Shown here piece by piece: positions 1 through 7,390 of a stretch of 64,000 nt of DNA. Both the position numbers and the translations under genes were made by a program. The number at the start of each line of letters is the position of its first letter. The stretch's first letter is position 1. The DNA is from Kitasatospora sp. MAA19 (GTDB lineage Bacteria > Actinomycetota > Actinomycetes > Streptomycetales > Streptomycetaceae), in assembly GCF_029894125.1 (NCBI RefSeq), contig NZ_JARXYZ010000008.1, positions 186,001 to 250,000 of the forward strand, given 5' to 3'. Below the pieces are notes generated by a model, which saw nothing but the letters and a program-made list of their open reading frames with translations, was not told the origin of the DNA and did no database searches.

Positions 1-822
1 ACCAGCGCCGACTTCCGGATCGCCGTCGACCACGGCCCCGAACTCCTGGAGCGGGCCGACACGGTGGTGATCCCGGCCTCCGCCGACTCCAGCCCGGCCA
101 CCGTCGACGCCTCCTTCACCCCCGACCTGGCCGCCGCGCTGGCCCGGATCCGGCCCGGCACCCGACTGATGTCGATCTGCACCGGTTCCTTCCTGCTGGC
201 CGCCGCCGGGCTGCTGGACGGCCGCCCGGCCACCACCCACTGGCGCTACACCCGGCGCTTCGCCGAGCTGTACCCGAAGGTGCGCCTCGACCCCGACGTG
301 CTCTACACCGACGACGGCGACGTCCTCACCTCCGGCGGGGTGGCCGCCGGGGTGGACCTGTGCCTGCACGTGGTCCGCCGCGACCACGGCAGCGCGGTGG
401 CCAACGCGGTGGCCCGCAACTGCCTGGTGCCGCCGTGGCGCGAGGGCGGACAGAAGCAGTACGTCGAGGCCCCGAGCCCGGTGGACCCGAGCGGCCCCGG
501 CACCGCCGCCGTCCGCGCCTGGGCGCTGGAACGCCTGGACCAGCCGCTGGCGCTGCGCCAACTCGCCGACCGGGCGGGCATGAGCGTGCGGACCTTCACC
601 CGGCGCTTCCGCGAGGAGACCGGGGCCAGCCCCGGCCAATGGCTCACCGTGCAGCGCACCGAGCGGGCCCGCCAGTTGCTGGAGCGCACCGACCTGACGA
701 TCGACCAGGTGGCCCGGGAGTCCGGATTCGGCACCGCCGCCTCGCTCCGGCTCCAGCTGCGCGGCCGACTGGACGTCGCACCCAGCGCCTACCGGCGCAC
801 CTTCCGCGCGGTTCCCGGGTGA
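1..822 (+). CDS. GlxA-family AraC-type transcriptional regulator, 5' end outside window
   Basis: Partial gene; the frame is open from base 1 and the start lies upstream, leaving 273 residues. The first part is a DJ-1/PfpI-like (class I glutamine amidotransferase-like) sensor domain, with the nucleophile-elbow-like ICTGSF followed by GLLDGRPATTHW. The last ~100 residues are a double helix-turn-helix AraC domain (MSVRTFTRRFREETG, then LTIDQVARESGFG). This architecture is typical of GlxA-type activators whose PfpI-like domain senses a small molecule rather than acting as an enzyme. The natural target is not visible because neighbours upstream are missing. The gene ends in a directly repeated segment that continues into the intergenic DNA. 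Confidence 0.9.
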   Translation, partial: TSADFRIAVDHGPELLERADTVVIPASADSSPATVDASFTPDLAAALARIRPGTRLMSICTGSFLLAAAGLLDGRPATTHWRYTRRFAELYPKVRLDPDVLYTDDGDVLTSGGVAAGVDLCLHVVRRDHGSAVANAVARNCLVPPWREGGQKQYVEAPSPVDPSGPGTAAVRAWALERLDQPLALRQLADRAGMSVRTFTRRFREETGASPGQWLTVQRTERARQLLERTDLTIDQVARESGFGTAASLRLQLRGRLDVAPSAYRRTFRAVPG

Positions 823-871
823 CGTCCGGACGACTCCCGCGCGGTTCCCCGGCGGTTCCGGACGACTCCCG
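806..871 (+). repeat. 32-33 bp tandem duplication across the 3' end of the AraC gene
   Basis: GCGCGGTTCCC occurs at 806-816 and 839-849, and TCCGGACGACTCCCG at 825-839 and 857-871. This gives two imperfect copies with a 32-33 bp period. The first copy contains the last codons and stop of the AraC gene; the second is noncoding. Confidence 0.7.
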
Positions 872-1327
872 GGCGAACTCCCGGCGATCCTCGGCCAGGT
901 GGCCGGAAAGTGCCGCAGTACGGCGGCGGATCGGATGGCGGCGAGCCGCGTGCACCCCGAGCACGGCGCGGCAGGCCGCCATCCAATCGCGACGCACGGG
1001 CCCTGAACCCGCGCCGCGCACTCCGTACTCGCCAAGGAGCGCCCGCAACCGGCGTCCACGGCCCCCCTGCTGACGCGGTCCCCCTGGACAACAGCACCGC
1101 GGCGGCGTTCGGGCGTCCCCTCGGCGTCCCCTCACAACGGAGAGCCGCACCCAAGCGTGATCAGTCGGATACGTCACGTCAATGGGTAGTCCGAAATTCG
1201 GAATGGTTGCGTCAACTTTCGGCCGGTGATCTCCGCCGACGATCTCCACCATCGATCACCGGCGGAATCGGCCGGGATCAGCCGGGCCCGTCCGGGACCG
1301 GCCGCAGGAGCAGCCCCGGACCCGCCG
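823..1327. other. Intergenic region, no gene recognised
   Basis: About 500 bp between the stops of two convergent genes. It holds the end of the 32-33 bp duplication. Long GC-rich frames cross it on both strands but show no recognisable domain, no convincing ribosome binding site and no hydrophobic pattern. From about 1140 the DNA is less GC-rich (around 1160-1230). No strong terminator hairpin was found. Confidence 0.5.
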
Positions 1328-1801
1328 CTACTGCGCCAGCGCCGCCCAGTCCACGCCCGCCAGCGGCTCCGCCGACCGGGCCTCGGCCCCGATCTCGCAC
1401 CACACCCGCTTGCCCGAGCCGTCCGGGTACCAGCCCCAGCGCTCGCAGAGCAGCTCGACCAGCTCCAGGCCGCGCCCGTTGGTCGCGTCCTCGTCCGCCC
1501 CGGCGTGCCGCGGGGCGGGGGCCGCCTGACTCGCGTCGGCGACCTCCACCCGCAACGGGCCCGGCGGCTCACCGGCCGCCGGGTCCTCATCCACCGGCAG
1601 GCAGAGCCGCAGCACGGCCGGACACCCGGTGTGCACCACGGCGTTGGTCACCAGCTCGGAGACCACCAGCACCACCGTCTCGGCGACCGGCGCGTCCGGG
1701 TCCACCCCGTGGTTCAGCAGCCGCGAGAGCACCCACCGGCGGGCCCGGCCGACCTCTGCGGGGTCAGCCTGCACCGCCAGCTGTACCTGAAGAACCTGCA
1801 C
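1328..1801 (-). CDS. ATP-binding protein, HATPase_c/anti-sigma-factor kinase-like
   Basis: 157-residue GHKL ATPase-fold protein resembling the RsbW-like single-domain proteins that are numerous in streptomycetes. N-box ELVTNAVVHT, G1-like VADASQAA and G2-like GRGLELVELL are present in order, as expected for ATP/Mg binding. The frame is open further upstream, but the GTG at 1801 was chosen because it is preceded by a GGTGGTGGAG purine-rich stretch and because the family starts shortly before the VGRARRWV segment. There is no STAS anti-anti-sigma partner or sigma factor on this strand; an ECF-like sigma factor lies divergently at 2413. Partner unknown. Confidence 0.82.
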   Translation of the reverse strand: MQVLQVQLAVQADPAEVGRARRWVLSRLLNHGVDPDAPVAETVVLVVSELVTNAVVHTGCPAVLRLCLPVDEDPAAGEPPGPLRVEVADASQAAPAPRHAGADEDATNGRGLELVELLCERWGWYPDGSGKRVWCEIGAEARSAEPLAGVDWAALAQ

Positions 1802-2412
1802 CGCTCCACCACCCGCACTCGCAGTTCGGCCATCGTCCCGATCGGGCCGGATCGTCCAGCCGGCGGGCGCTCGCACGTCGCCCGGTGCCACCCGAGCCCT
1901 CACCCGGGCTCCCGAGCGGCGCTCACCCGGCCTGTCCCGCCCGAGCCGACTCGTCCGTCGCACCCTGGCCTCGACTCGAATACGCCTCAGGATGAGTGGG
2001 CGGACGGGCCGCAGCAAGCGCTTCGGGCATATTCCAGCGATCGGGGGACAGGGCAGTGCATACTGTCCCGCTCACTCTCGCGAGCCTCGTACCGGCACTC
2101 GTCCGGCCCGGGCCGACCGGCCGGTCCCGCCGTGGCGAACCTACCGCCGGACGCCCCGGAGGCCCGGCCCGCCACTCGCGAACCACCCGTGCGACATATG
2201 TCCAACGGACTTCGAACATCATCATCGACGGACCGTCCCACGAGCGGACCGTCCCACCGGCGGACCGTCGAACCGTCGAACCGGTCGAACCGGTCGAACC
2301 ATGTGACGATCCGCAAGCCCGGGTTCCGTTCTTCGGGGAATCGTCCCACCGCCGCGCGGCCGCAAGATACCGTTGGGTACGCCAGCGAACCCGGGCAGGA
2401 GGGTGGTTCCCG
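1802..2412. promoter_or_regulatory. Divergent intergenic region with short repeats and a palindrome
   Basis: About 610 bp between the divergent HATPase and sigma-factor genes; no gene recognised. It contains the perfect palindrome GACATATGTC at 2193-2202 in a locally AT-richer patch, and a block of short tandem repeats at 2229-2300. Promoters for both flanking genes should lie here, but no -35/-10 pair is convincing enough to mark. Confidence 0.45.
2229..2300. repeat. Short tandem repeats CGGACCGTCCCA and ACCGGTCGA
   Basis: GGACCGTC recurs at about 14-15 bp spacing three times, then changes into four head-to-tail copies of ACCGTCGA/ACCGGTCGA. The block lies about 110 bp upstream of the sigma-factor start, between the palindrome and the gene. 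Confidence 0.7.
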
Positions 2413-3093
2413 ATGGCCACCCCCGACGGCGCGCCGCGCTGGGACGAACAGCTCCAACGCCGCCTCGCCCGCGGCGAGGAGACCGCGCTCGGCGAACTCT
2501 ACGACCAGCTCGCGCCGATGGTGCACGGCCTGGCCGGGCGGATACTCGCCGACCAGGCCGCCGCCGCCCAGCTCACCCGGGAGATATTCGCCCACGTCTG
2601 GGAGCACCCCGAGGACTTCGACCCCGCCCAGGGCTCGCTGCGCTCCTGGCTCGGCGCGCTCACCCACCGCCGCGCGGTCGAGCGGCTGCGGGTGCGGCGG
2701 GCCGCCGAGCGGGCACCGAGCGGCGGCCCGAGCAGCGGCCTCGGCGCCGGCCTGGGCGGAGGACGGGACGGCGGCGAGGGCGCGGCCGAGGCGGAGATCC
2801 GCGCCGTGGCCACCGCCGCGCGCATGCAGTACGTGGTCGACTCCCTGCCCCAACCCCTGCGTGAGACCATCGCGGTGACGTACTACGACGGCCGCACCTA
2901 CCAGGAGACGGCCCGGCTGCTCGGCATCAGCGAGCAGGCCGCCAAGCAGCGGATGCGGCTCGGCCTGGAACTGCTGGCCACCGAACTGGCCGACGAGCGC
3001 GCCCGACACGACGAGCGGCACGACGACCCGCACGGCGACCGGCACGACGACCCGCACGGCAATCGGCACGACGACGGGGACGGGGGCACGTGA
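2413..3093 (+). CDS. ECF-like RNA polymerase sigma factor with His/Asp-rich tail
   Basis: 226-residue sigma-70-family protein. Region 2 is at about residues 25-90 (ELYDQLAPMVHGLAGRI ... GSLRSWLGALTHRRAVERLR). Region 4 is at about 140-195 (LPQPLRETIAVTYYDGRTYQETA followed by the LLGISEQAAKQRMRLGL recognition helix). The ATG at 2413 was chosen because AGGAGGGTGG lies 8 bases upstream. The last ~27 residues are a tandem HDDPHGDR-type repeat unlike normal sigma factors. The stop overlaps the next gene's GTG, so the two are translationally coupled; that next gene has an anti-sigma zinc finger, which suggests a sigma/anti-sigma pair. Confidence 0.88.
   Translation: MATPDGAPRWDEQLQRRLARGEETALGELYDQLAPMVHGLAGRILADQAAAAQLTREIFAHVWEHPEDFDPAQGSLRSWLGALTHRRAVERLRVRRAAERAPSGGPSSGLGAGLGGGRDGGEGAAEAEIRAVATAARMQYVVDSLPQPLRETIAVTYYDGRTYQETARLLGISEQAAKQRMRLGLELLATELADERARHDERHDDPHGDRHDDPHGNRHDDGDGGT
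3018..3083 (+). repeat. 24-bp tandem repeat encoding a His/Asp-rich C-terminal tail
   Basis: Two copies of a 24-bp unit (3018-3041 and 3042-3065) plus a partial third encode HDDPHGDR/HDDPHGNR/HDD. The unit is a whole number of codons, so copy-number change would keep the frame. The product could bind metal ions; this is inference only. Confidence 0.75.
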
Positions 3094-4286
3094 GCACCAC
3101 CGAGGAGCGGCACGACGCCCTGCGCTCCCTGCTCGGCGCCTGGGCCCTCGGCGCCTGCCCGAGCCGCGAGGCCGCCGAACTCGAACGGCACCTGCGCGCC
3201 TGCCCGGAGTGCGCCGAGGAGGCCGCCCGGCTGCGCGAGGCGGCCGGCTGGCTCGCCCTGGACGAGCCGCTCGACCAGCCCGGCTCGCTGCGCCAGCAGG
3301 TGCTCGACTGGTGCCTGGCCCGCCGCCCGGCCGAACTGCCCGTCCCCGCCTGGGGCGTGCCGTACACCGCGGAGACCGCCAAGCTCGACGCGCTGCTGCG
3401 CGACCTCGGCCCGGAGGAGTGGCAGGAGGTGGCCGACCTGCCGTGGCACGGCGGCACCGGGCACCTGCGCCCGGCCGAGGTGCTGTGCCATCTCGCCGCC
3501 GTGGACGGCTACCTGGCGCTCGCCCTCGGCCTGCCCGACCCGGTGCCGGCCGGCCCGGGCGCCACGCCCGCCCCGGCCGAGCGGCGGGTGCCGCCGCAGG
3601 AGCCGGCCGCGCACCCACCGACGCCCCGGGTCCCGCCGCAGGGCGGACCGTACGCCGGGATCACCGCGCGCACCGCCCGGCTGACCGCCGACCAGGCCGA
3701 CCTCCCACCGCAGTCGGTCCGCGCCCGGTGGCGGCGGCAGACCCACGACCTGGTACGCAGCGCCGCGCTCGCCCCGCAGGGCAACACCCCCGTCGACTAC
3801 GGCTTCGCCGTGCTGCCGCTGCGCGACGCCTTCGTGGACCGCGCCTTCGAGTGCTACGTGCACGGCGAGGACGTGGCCCGCGCGGTCGCCTACCCGTACT
3901 CCCCGCCGGCGCCGCAGCACCTGCGGCAGATGGTGGACCTGGCGGTCCGGATGCTCCCGCGGGCACTGGCCGAGCTGCGCGCCGCCCGCGCCGCCGCCGC
4001 GCCCGCCGGGGCGCCGGCCCTCCCGCCCGGTGCGGGGCAGGGCGGCCGACGGCTGCGGCTGGTGATCGACGGCCCGGCGAGCGGCGAGTGGCTGATACCG
4101 CTGGACGGGCCGGAGTCGGGGCCGTCCGGCGGCGAGCCGGTGGCCTCGATGGTGCTGGACGGCCTGGAGCTCTGCCAGTTGGCCGCCGCGCACCGCGACC
4201 CGGACCGGCTGCCGGTCGGCGAGCACGGCGACCGGGCCGCGATCCGCGAGGTGCTGCACGCCCTGCCGCTGCTCTCGCGGCCTTAG
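3090..4286 (+). CDS. zf-HC2 anti-sigma / mycothiol-dependent maleylpyruvate isomerase-like protein
   Basis: 398 residues. The N-terminus (about 10-50) is an anti-sigma zinc-finger type segment with the H-x3-C-x2-C signature HLRACPEC. The remainder resembles the MDMPI (DinB-like) fold, with LGPEEWQEVADLPWHG, LCHLAAVDGY and VHGEDVARAVAYPY. Start GTG at 3090 overlaps the sigma stop by 4 bases. No transmembrane segment is evident, so this would be a cytoplasmic anti-sigma factor, plausibly sensing redox or thiol state through the zinc finger. The sigma-antagonist role is inferred from the motif and coupling to the preceding gene. Confidence 0.85.
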   Translation: MSTTEERHDALRSLLGAWALGACPSREAAELERHLRACPECAEEAARLREAAGWLALDEPLDQPGSLRQQVLDWCLARRPAELPVPAWGVPYTAETAKLDALLRDLGPEEWQEVADLPWHGGTGHLRPAEVLCHLAAVDGYLALALGLPDPVPAGPGATPAPAERRVPPQEPAAHPPTPRVPPQGGPYAGITARTARLTADQADLPPQSVRARWRRQTHDLVRSAALAPQGNTPVDYGFAVLPLRDAFVDRAFECYVHGEDVARAVAYPYSPPAPQHLRQMVDLAVRMLPRALAELRAARAAAAPAGAPALPPGAGQGGRRLRLVIDGPASGEWLIPLDGPESGPSGGEPVASMVLDGLELCQLAAAHRDPDRLPVGEHGDRAAIREVLHALPLLSRP

Positions 4287-4307
4287 GGCCGGTCCAGGCC
4301 CTAAGGC
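4280..4307. terminator. Bidirectional hairpin between convergent genes
   Basis: Perfect 11-bp stem GCCTTAGGGCC / GGCCCTAAGGC with a 6-nt loop. It overlaps the stop codon of the anti-sigma gene and sits just beyond the stop of purU on the other strand. Confidence 0.8.
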
Positions 4308-4324
4308 TTGCGCACCCTCGGGAC

Positions 4325-5191
4325 CTACCCGAAGACCACCGTGCGGGTGCCGTTCAGCAGCACCCGGTGCTCGCTGTGCCACTTCACCGCGCGGGCCAGC
4401 GCCTGGCACTCGACGTCCCGGCCGAGCGCGACCAGCTGGTCCGGGGTGATGTCGTGGGTCACCCGGGCCACCTCCTGCTCGATGATCGGGCCCTCGTCGA
4501 GGTCGGCGGTGACGTAGTGCGCGGTGGCGCCGATCAGCTTCACACCCCGGGCGTGCGCCTGGTGGTAGGGCTTGGCGCCCTTGAAGCTCGGCAGGAAGGA
4601 GTGGTGGATGTTGATCACCCGGCCGGACAGCGCGGTGCACAGCTGGTCCGAGAGCACCTGCATGTAGCGGGCCAGCACGACCAGTTCGACGTTCTCCTTG
4701 GCGACCAGGTCCAGCAGCTGCTGCTCGGCGTCGGCCTTGGTGTCCCGGGTGACCGGGATGTGGTGGAACGGGACGCCGTAGCTCTCGGTCAGGTCGCGCA
4801 GGTCGGTGTGGTTGGACACCACCGCGGCGATCTCCACCGGCAGGGCCCCGATCCGGGTGCGGTAGAGCAGGTCGTTCAGGCAGTGCCCGAACTTGCTGAC
4901 CATGAGGACGATCCGCATCCGCTGCTCGGTCGGGTGGATCTGCCAGTCCATCCCGAACGAGGCGCCGACCGCGGCGAAACTGGCCCGCAGCTTGTCGGCG
5001 GTGACCGGCTCGGTGGCGGAGAAGTGCACCCGCATGAAGAACAGCCCGCTGTCGCCGTCCCCGAACTGCTGGCTGTCGATGATGTTGCAGCCGGTCATGA
5101 AGAGGTAGCTGGAGACGGCGTGGACGATGCCCTGCTTGTCGGGGCAGGACAGCGTGAGGACGTACTGGGCGCTGGCCGGCTGCTGGTCCAC
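4325..5191 (-). CDS. purU: Formyltetrahydrofolate deformylase PurU
   Basis: 288 residues, the usual size for PurU. It hydrolyses 10-formyl-THF to formate plus THF, balancing one-carbon pools and feeding formate to purine synthesis. An N-terminal ACT domain (LTLSCPDKQGIVHAVSSYL) is followed by a formyltransferase-fold hydrolase with the catalytic Asn/His/Asp set: INIHHSFLPSF and GATAHYVTADLDEGPII. Start GTG at 5191 is preceded by AGGACGGGAT and matches the family N-terminus (DQQPASAQYVLT). The frame extends further upstream without homology. It lies next to an SCO4402-type gene, an arrangement I recall from S. coelicolor (SCO4402/SCO4403). Confidence 0.95.
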   Translation of the reverse strand: MDQQPASAQYVLTLSCPDKQGIVHAVSSYLFMTGCNIIDSQQFGDGDSGLFFMRVHFSATEPVTADKLRASFAAVGASFGMDWQIHPTEQRMRIVLMVSKFGHCLNDLLYRTRIGALPVEIAAVVSNHTDLRDLTESYGVPFHHIPVTRDTKADAEQQLLDLVAKENVELVVLARYMQVLSDQLCTALSGRVINIHHSFLPSFKGAKPYHQAHARGVKLIGATAHYVTADLDEGPIIEQEVARVTHDITPDQLVALGRDVECQALARAVKWHSEHRVLLNGTRTVVFG

Positions 5192-5310
5192 TGGGGGTAT
5201 CCCGTCCTGAGGTCGTGGCGTTTCTGGGTGGTCCAGCGTGTCACATCCTGGACGGCCGCCGCCCCGCTGCCCGTACTGCGGGACGGCGCCGCTCAGCACT
5301 GTGACCAGGC

Positions 5311-5346
5311 GTCCGACCGACCGTCCGTCCGGCCGACCGACCGGGC
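5311..5346. repeat. Low-complexity (CGAC)n/(GTCC)n block
   Basis: Alternating CCGACCGACC and GTCCGTCCGG tetranucleotide repeats between the stop of the SCO4402-type gene and the start of purU. Confidence 0.6.
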
Positions 5347-5354
5347 GCCCCGGC

Positions 5355-5789
5355 TCAGACCTGGGTGAGGATGCGCAGCACGTCCAGCGACTTGGGCGCC
5401 GCGTCCGGGTCGTCCCCGTCGTTCACCGCCAGCGCGACGTGCGCCTCGCGCGTGGCCCGGACCGCCTCCGGCCACCCTGGGTGGCCGAGGTAGGCGGAGG
5501 CCGGGGCGTCCGCGCCGACCTCGTGCAGCAACTGGACGACCCGCAGCACCGCCACGTCGACCAGGGCGGCCTCGGCGGAGTCGCGGAAGATCGTGCCCAC
5601 GTACTTCTCGGCGGACCAGCGGTCCAGCCAGGTGTCCTCGACCAGCCGGTAGACGGCGTCGGTGACGTCGCCGTACCCCTCCCGGCCGATCAGCCAGGTC
5701 TCCTGCTGGAAGCCGGGGTCGGACAGCATGTGCAGCGCCGAGCGCAGTCGGGCTCGCCAGCGCCACCAGGGCAGGTCGTTGAGCGGCAT
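5355..5789 (-). CDS. SCO4402-family protein of unknown function
   Basis: About 144 residues. The sequence LNDLPWWRWRARLRSALHM, the segment AEKYVGTIFRDSAEAALVD and the end SLDVLRILTQV match what I remember of the actinobacterial SCO4402 family. No catalytic motif is apparent and the protein is predicted soluble. Two nearby ATGs are possible, 5789 (MPLNDLP) and 5798 (MGGMPLN); neither has a good ribosome binding site and the shorter form is given. It lies upstream of purU on the same strand, about 160 bp away. Confidence 0.8.
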   Translation of the reverse strand: MPLNDLPWWRWRARLRSALHMLSDPGFQQETWLIGREGYGDVTDAVYRLVEDTWLDRWSAEKYVGTIFRDSAEAALVDVAVLRVVQLLHEVGADAPASAYLGHPGWPEAVRATREAHVALAVNDGDDPDAAPKSLDVLRILTQV

Positions 5790-6044
5790 GCCGCCCATGG
5801 TGCTGGAGCGGTGGCCCGGACGAGAAGGGTTTCGGGCAGACCGGTGCGAAGAATCTGTGCTGGCGGACATGAAGAACGATCGTACGTTCCCCGTCCGTTC
5901 GTGCTCCACTCCCGATCTACACGCGTACCGCCCCGGATTTCGGCTCGCATTTTCCGACCGTTCACACTTCGGCCCTCTCGACGTGTGGCACCGGGGCTTG
6001 GCTTGCTCCGGTGCGCCGGATGGCGCCCCAGAGAGGGAAGACCG

Positions 6045-7340
6045 ATGACCCGCCGAAGGGACTCGCTCCAGGCCCGGCACCAGCTCGCGCGGCGACGCCG
6101 CCCGATCGCCGCGGCCGCCACCGCCGCGGCCCTGCTCCCCACCCTCTTCTCGGCCTCCGCGTGCGGCGGACCGGCCGATGCCTCCACCAACGGCGGCGAC
6201 CTCACCGTGATGACCTGGGCCCCGTCCGGTACCGGCTCCGCCGACCGGCCCGGCATGACCGCGCTCGCCGAGGCGATCGGCCGGGACGCCAACCTCAAGG
6301 GCGGACTGAACGGCCGCCGGCTGAACGTCCTCACCTGCAACGAGCACAACACCGCCGAGGGCGCCAAGACCTGCGCCCAGCAGGCGGTGGACGCCAAGGC
6401 GGTCGCCGTGATCGGCTCCTACAGCCAGTACGGCGACGACTTCATGCCGGTCCTGGAGCGCGCCGGCATCCCCCTGATCGGCGGCTACGGGCTCTCCCAG
6501 CCGGAGTTCAGCAGCCCGCTGTCGTACCCGGTGGACGGCGGCATGCCCGCGCTGATCGGCGGCAGCGGCCGCCAGCTGGTCGAGGCCGGCTGCAAGGCCG
6601 TCGCACTGGTCCGCCCGGACACCCCGGCCGGCGACAACCTGCTCGGGTACCTGGCCAACGCGCTCAAGCCGGCCGGGATCAAGCTGCTCGACGTCAAGGC
6701 GCCCGAGCAGTCCTCCGACTACACGGCGGTGGCCCGCAAGGCGATCGGCAAGGACGAGTCGGCGAACTGCCTCACCAGCGCCCTCGCCGCCGAGCCGACC
6801 GGCAACCTGCTGGACTCCTACCGCCGGCTGAACCCGAAGAACACCCGGATCGCCTCGGTGATCGGCAGCGTGCAGCAGTCGGTGGTCGACTCCACCGGCG
6901 GCGACTCCGGCCCGCTGGCCGGCGCCTACGTCACCAGCTGGTACCCGCCGGAGTCGGCCAAGGTCTGGGACGGGCTGCGCGCCGTGGCCCACTCCGACGC
7001 CGCCGGCGGTCGGAGCATCGACGTCTCCGACCCCGGTGTGCAGACCACCTGGGTCGCGTACGAGGTGTTCCGCCAGGCCGCCGAGAAGGTGGCGGCGGCC
7101 GGCCGGCAGGTCACCGCGAAGACCGTCACCGGGCTGCTGGACAGCGGCGAGGGCATCGACGTCGGCCTCACCCCGCCGCTGAGCTGGGGCACCACCAACA
7201 TGCTGCCCAGCACCGAGTCCCCGCGACTGGTGAACACCTGGGTCACCTACCAGGTGGTCAAGAGCGGCCGGCTGGCCCTGCAGCAGCCGGGCTTCGTGGA
7301 CGTCCGCTGGGTGCTCACCGGGAGCCGCCCGCCGGCGTGA
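6045..7340 (+). CDS. ABC transporter solute-binding lipoprotein, branched-chain amino acid (LivK-like) type
   Basis: 431 residues. The N-terminus has an Arg-rich n-region, a hydrophobic stretch (AAAATAAALLPTLF) and a lipobox-like ASAC, so it should be an extracytoplasmic lipoprotein. The body is a type I periplasmic-binding fold (Peripla_BP_6): VIGSYSQYGDDFMPVLERAGIPLIGG and DTPAGDNLLGYLANALKPAG. Start ATG at 6045 follows GAGAGGGA. No permease or ATPase subunit is adjacent, so it is either an orphan receptor or serves a transporter encoded elsewhere. It is transcribed divergently from the SCO4402-type gene with a 255-bp, locally AT-richer gap. Confidence 0.87.
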   Translation: MTRRRDSLQARHQLARRRRPIAAAATAAALLPTLFSASACGGPADASTNGGDLTVMTWAPSGTGSADRPGMTALAEAIGRDANLKGGLNGRRLNVLTCNEHNTAEGAKTCAQQAVDAKAVAVIGSYSQYGDDFMPVLERAGIPLIGGYGLSQPEFSSPLSYPVDGGMPALIGGSGRQLVEAGCKAVALVRPDTPAGDNLLGYLANALKPAGIKLLDVKAPEQSSDYTAVARKAIGKDESANCLTSALAAEPTGNLLDSYRRLNPKNTRIASVIGSVQQSVVDSTGGDSGPLAGAYVTSWYPPESAKVWDGLRAVAHSDAAGGRSIDVSDPGVQTTWVAYEVFRQAAEKVAAAGRQVTAKTVTGLLDSGEGIDVGLTPPLSWGTTNMLPSTESPRLVNTWVTYQVVKSGRLALQQPGFVDVRWVLTGSRPPA

Positions 7341-7352
7341 CCGCACGGACCC

Positions 7353-7387
7353 GGCGAAGGGGCGGGCCAGGTGCCCGCCCCTTCGCC
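7353..7387. terminator. Bidirectional terminator hairpin
   Basis: Perfect 15-bp stem (7353-7367 with 7373-7387), 5-nt loop CAGGT, between the convergent solute-binding protein and Gln/Pro-rich membrane protein genes. Confidence 0.9.
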
Positions 7388-7390
7388 TTC

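Noticed and set aside
1923..2420. 165-codon minus-strand frame upstream of the sigma factor
   Set aside because: Overlaps repeat-rich DNA and gives Ser/Gly/Arg-rich nonsense.
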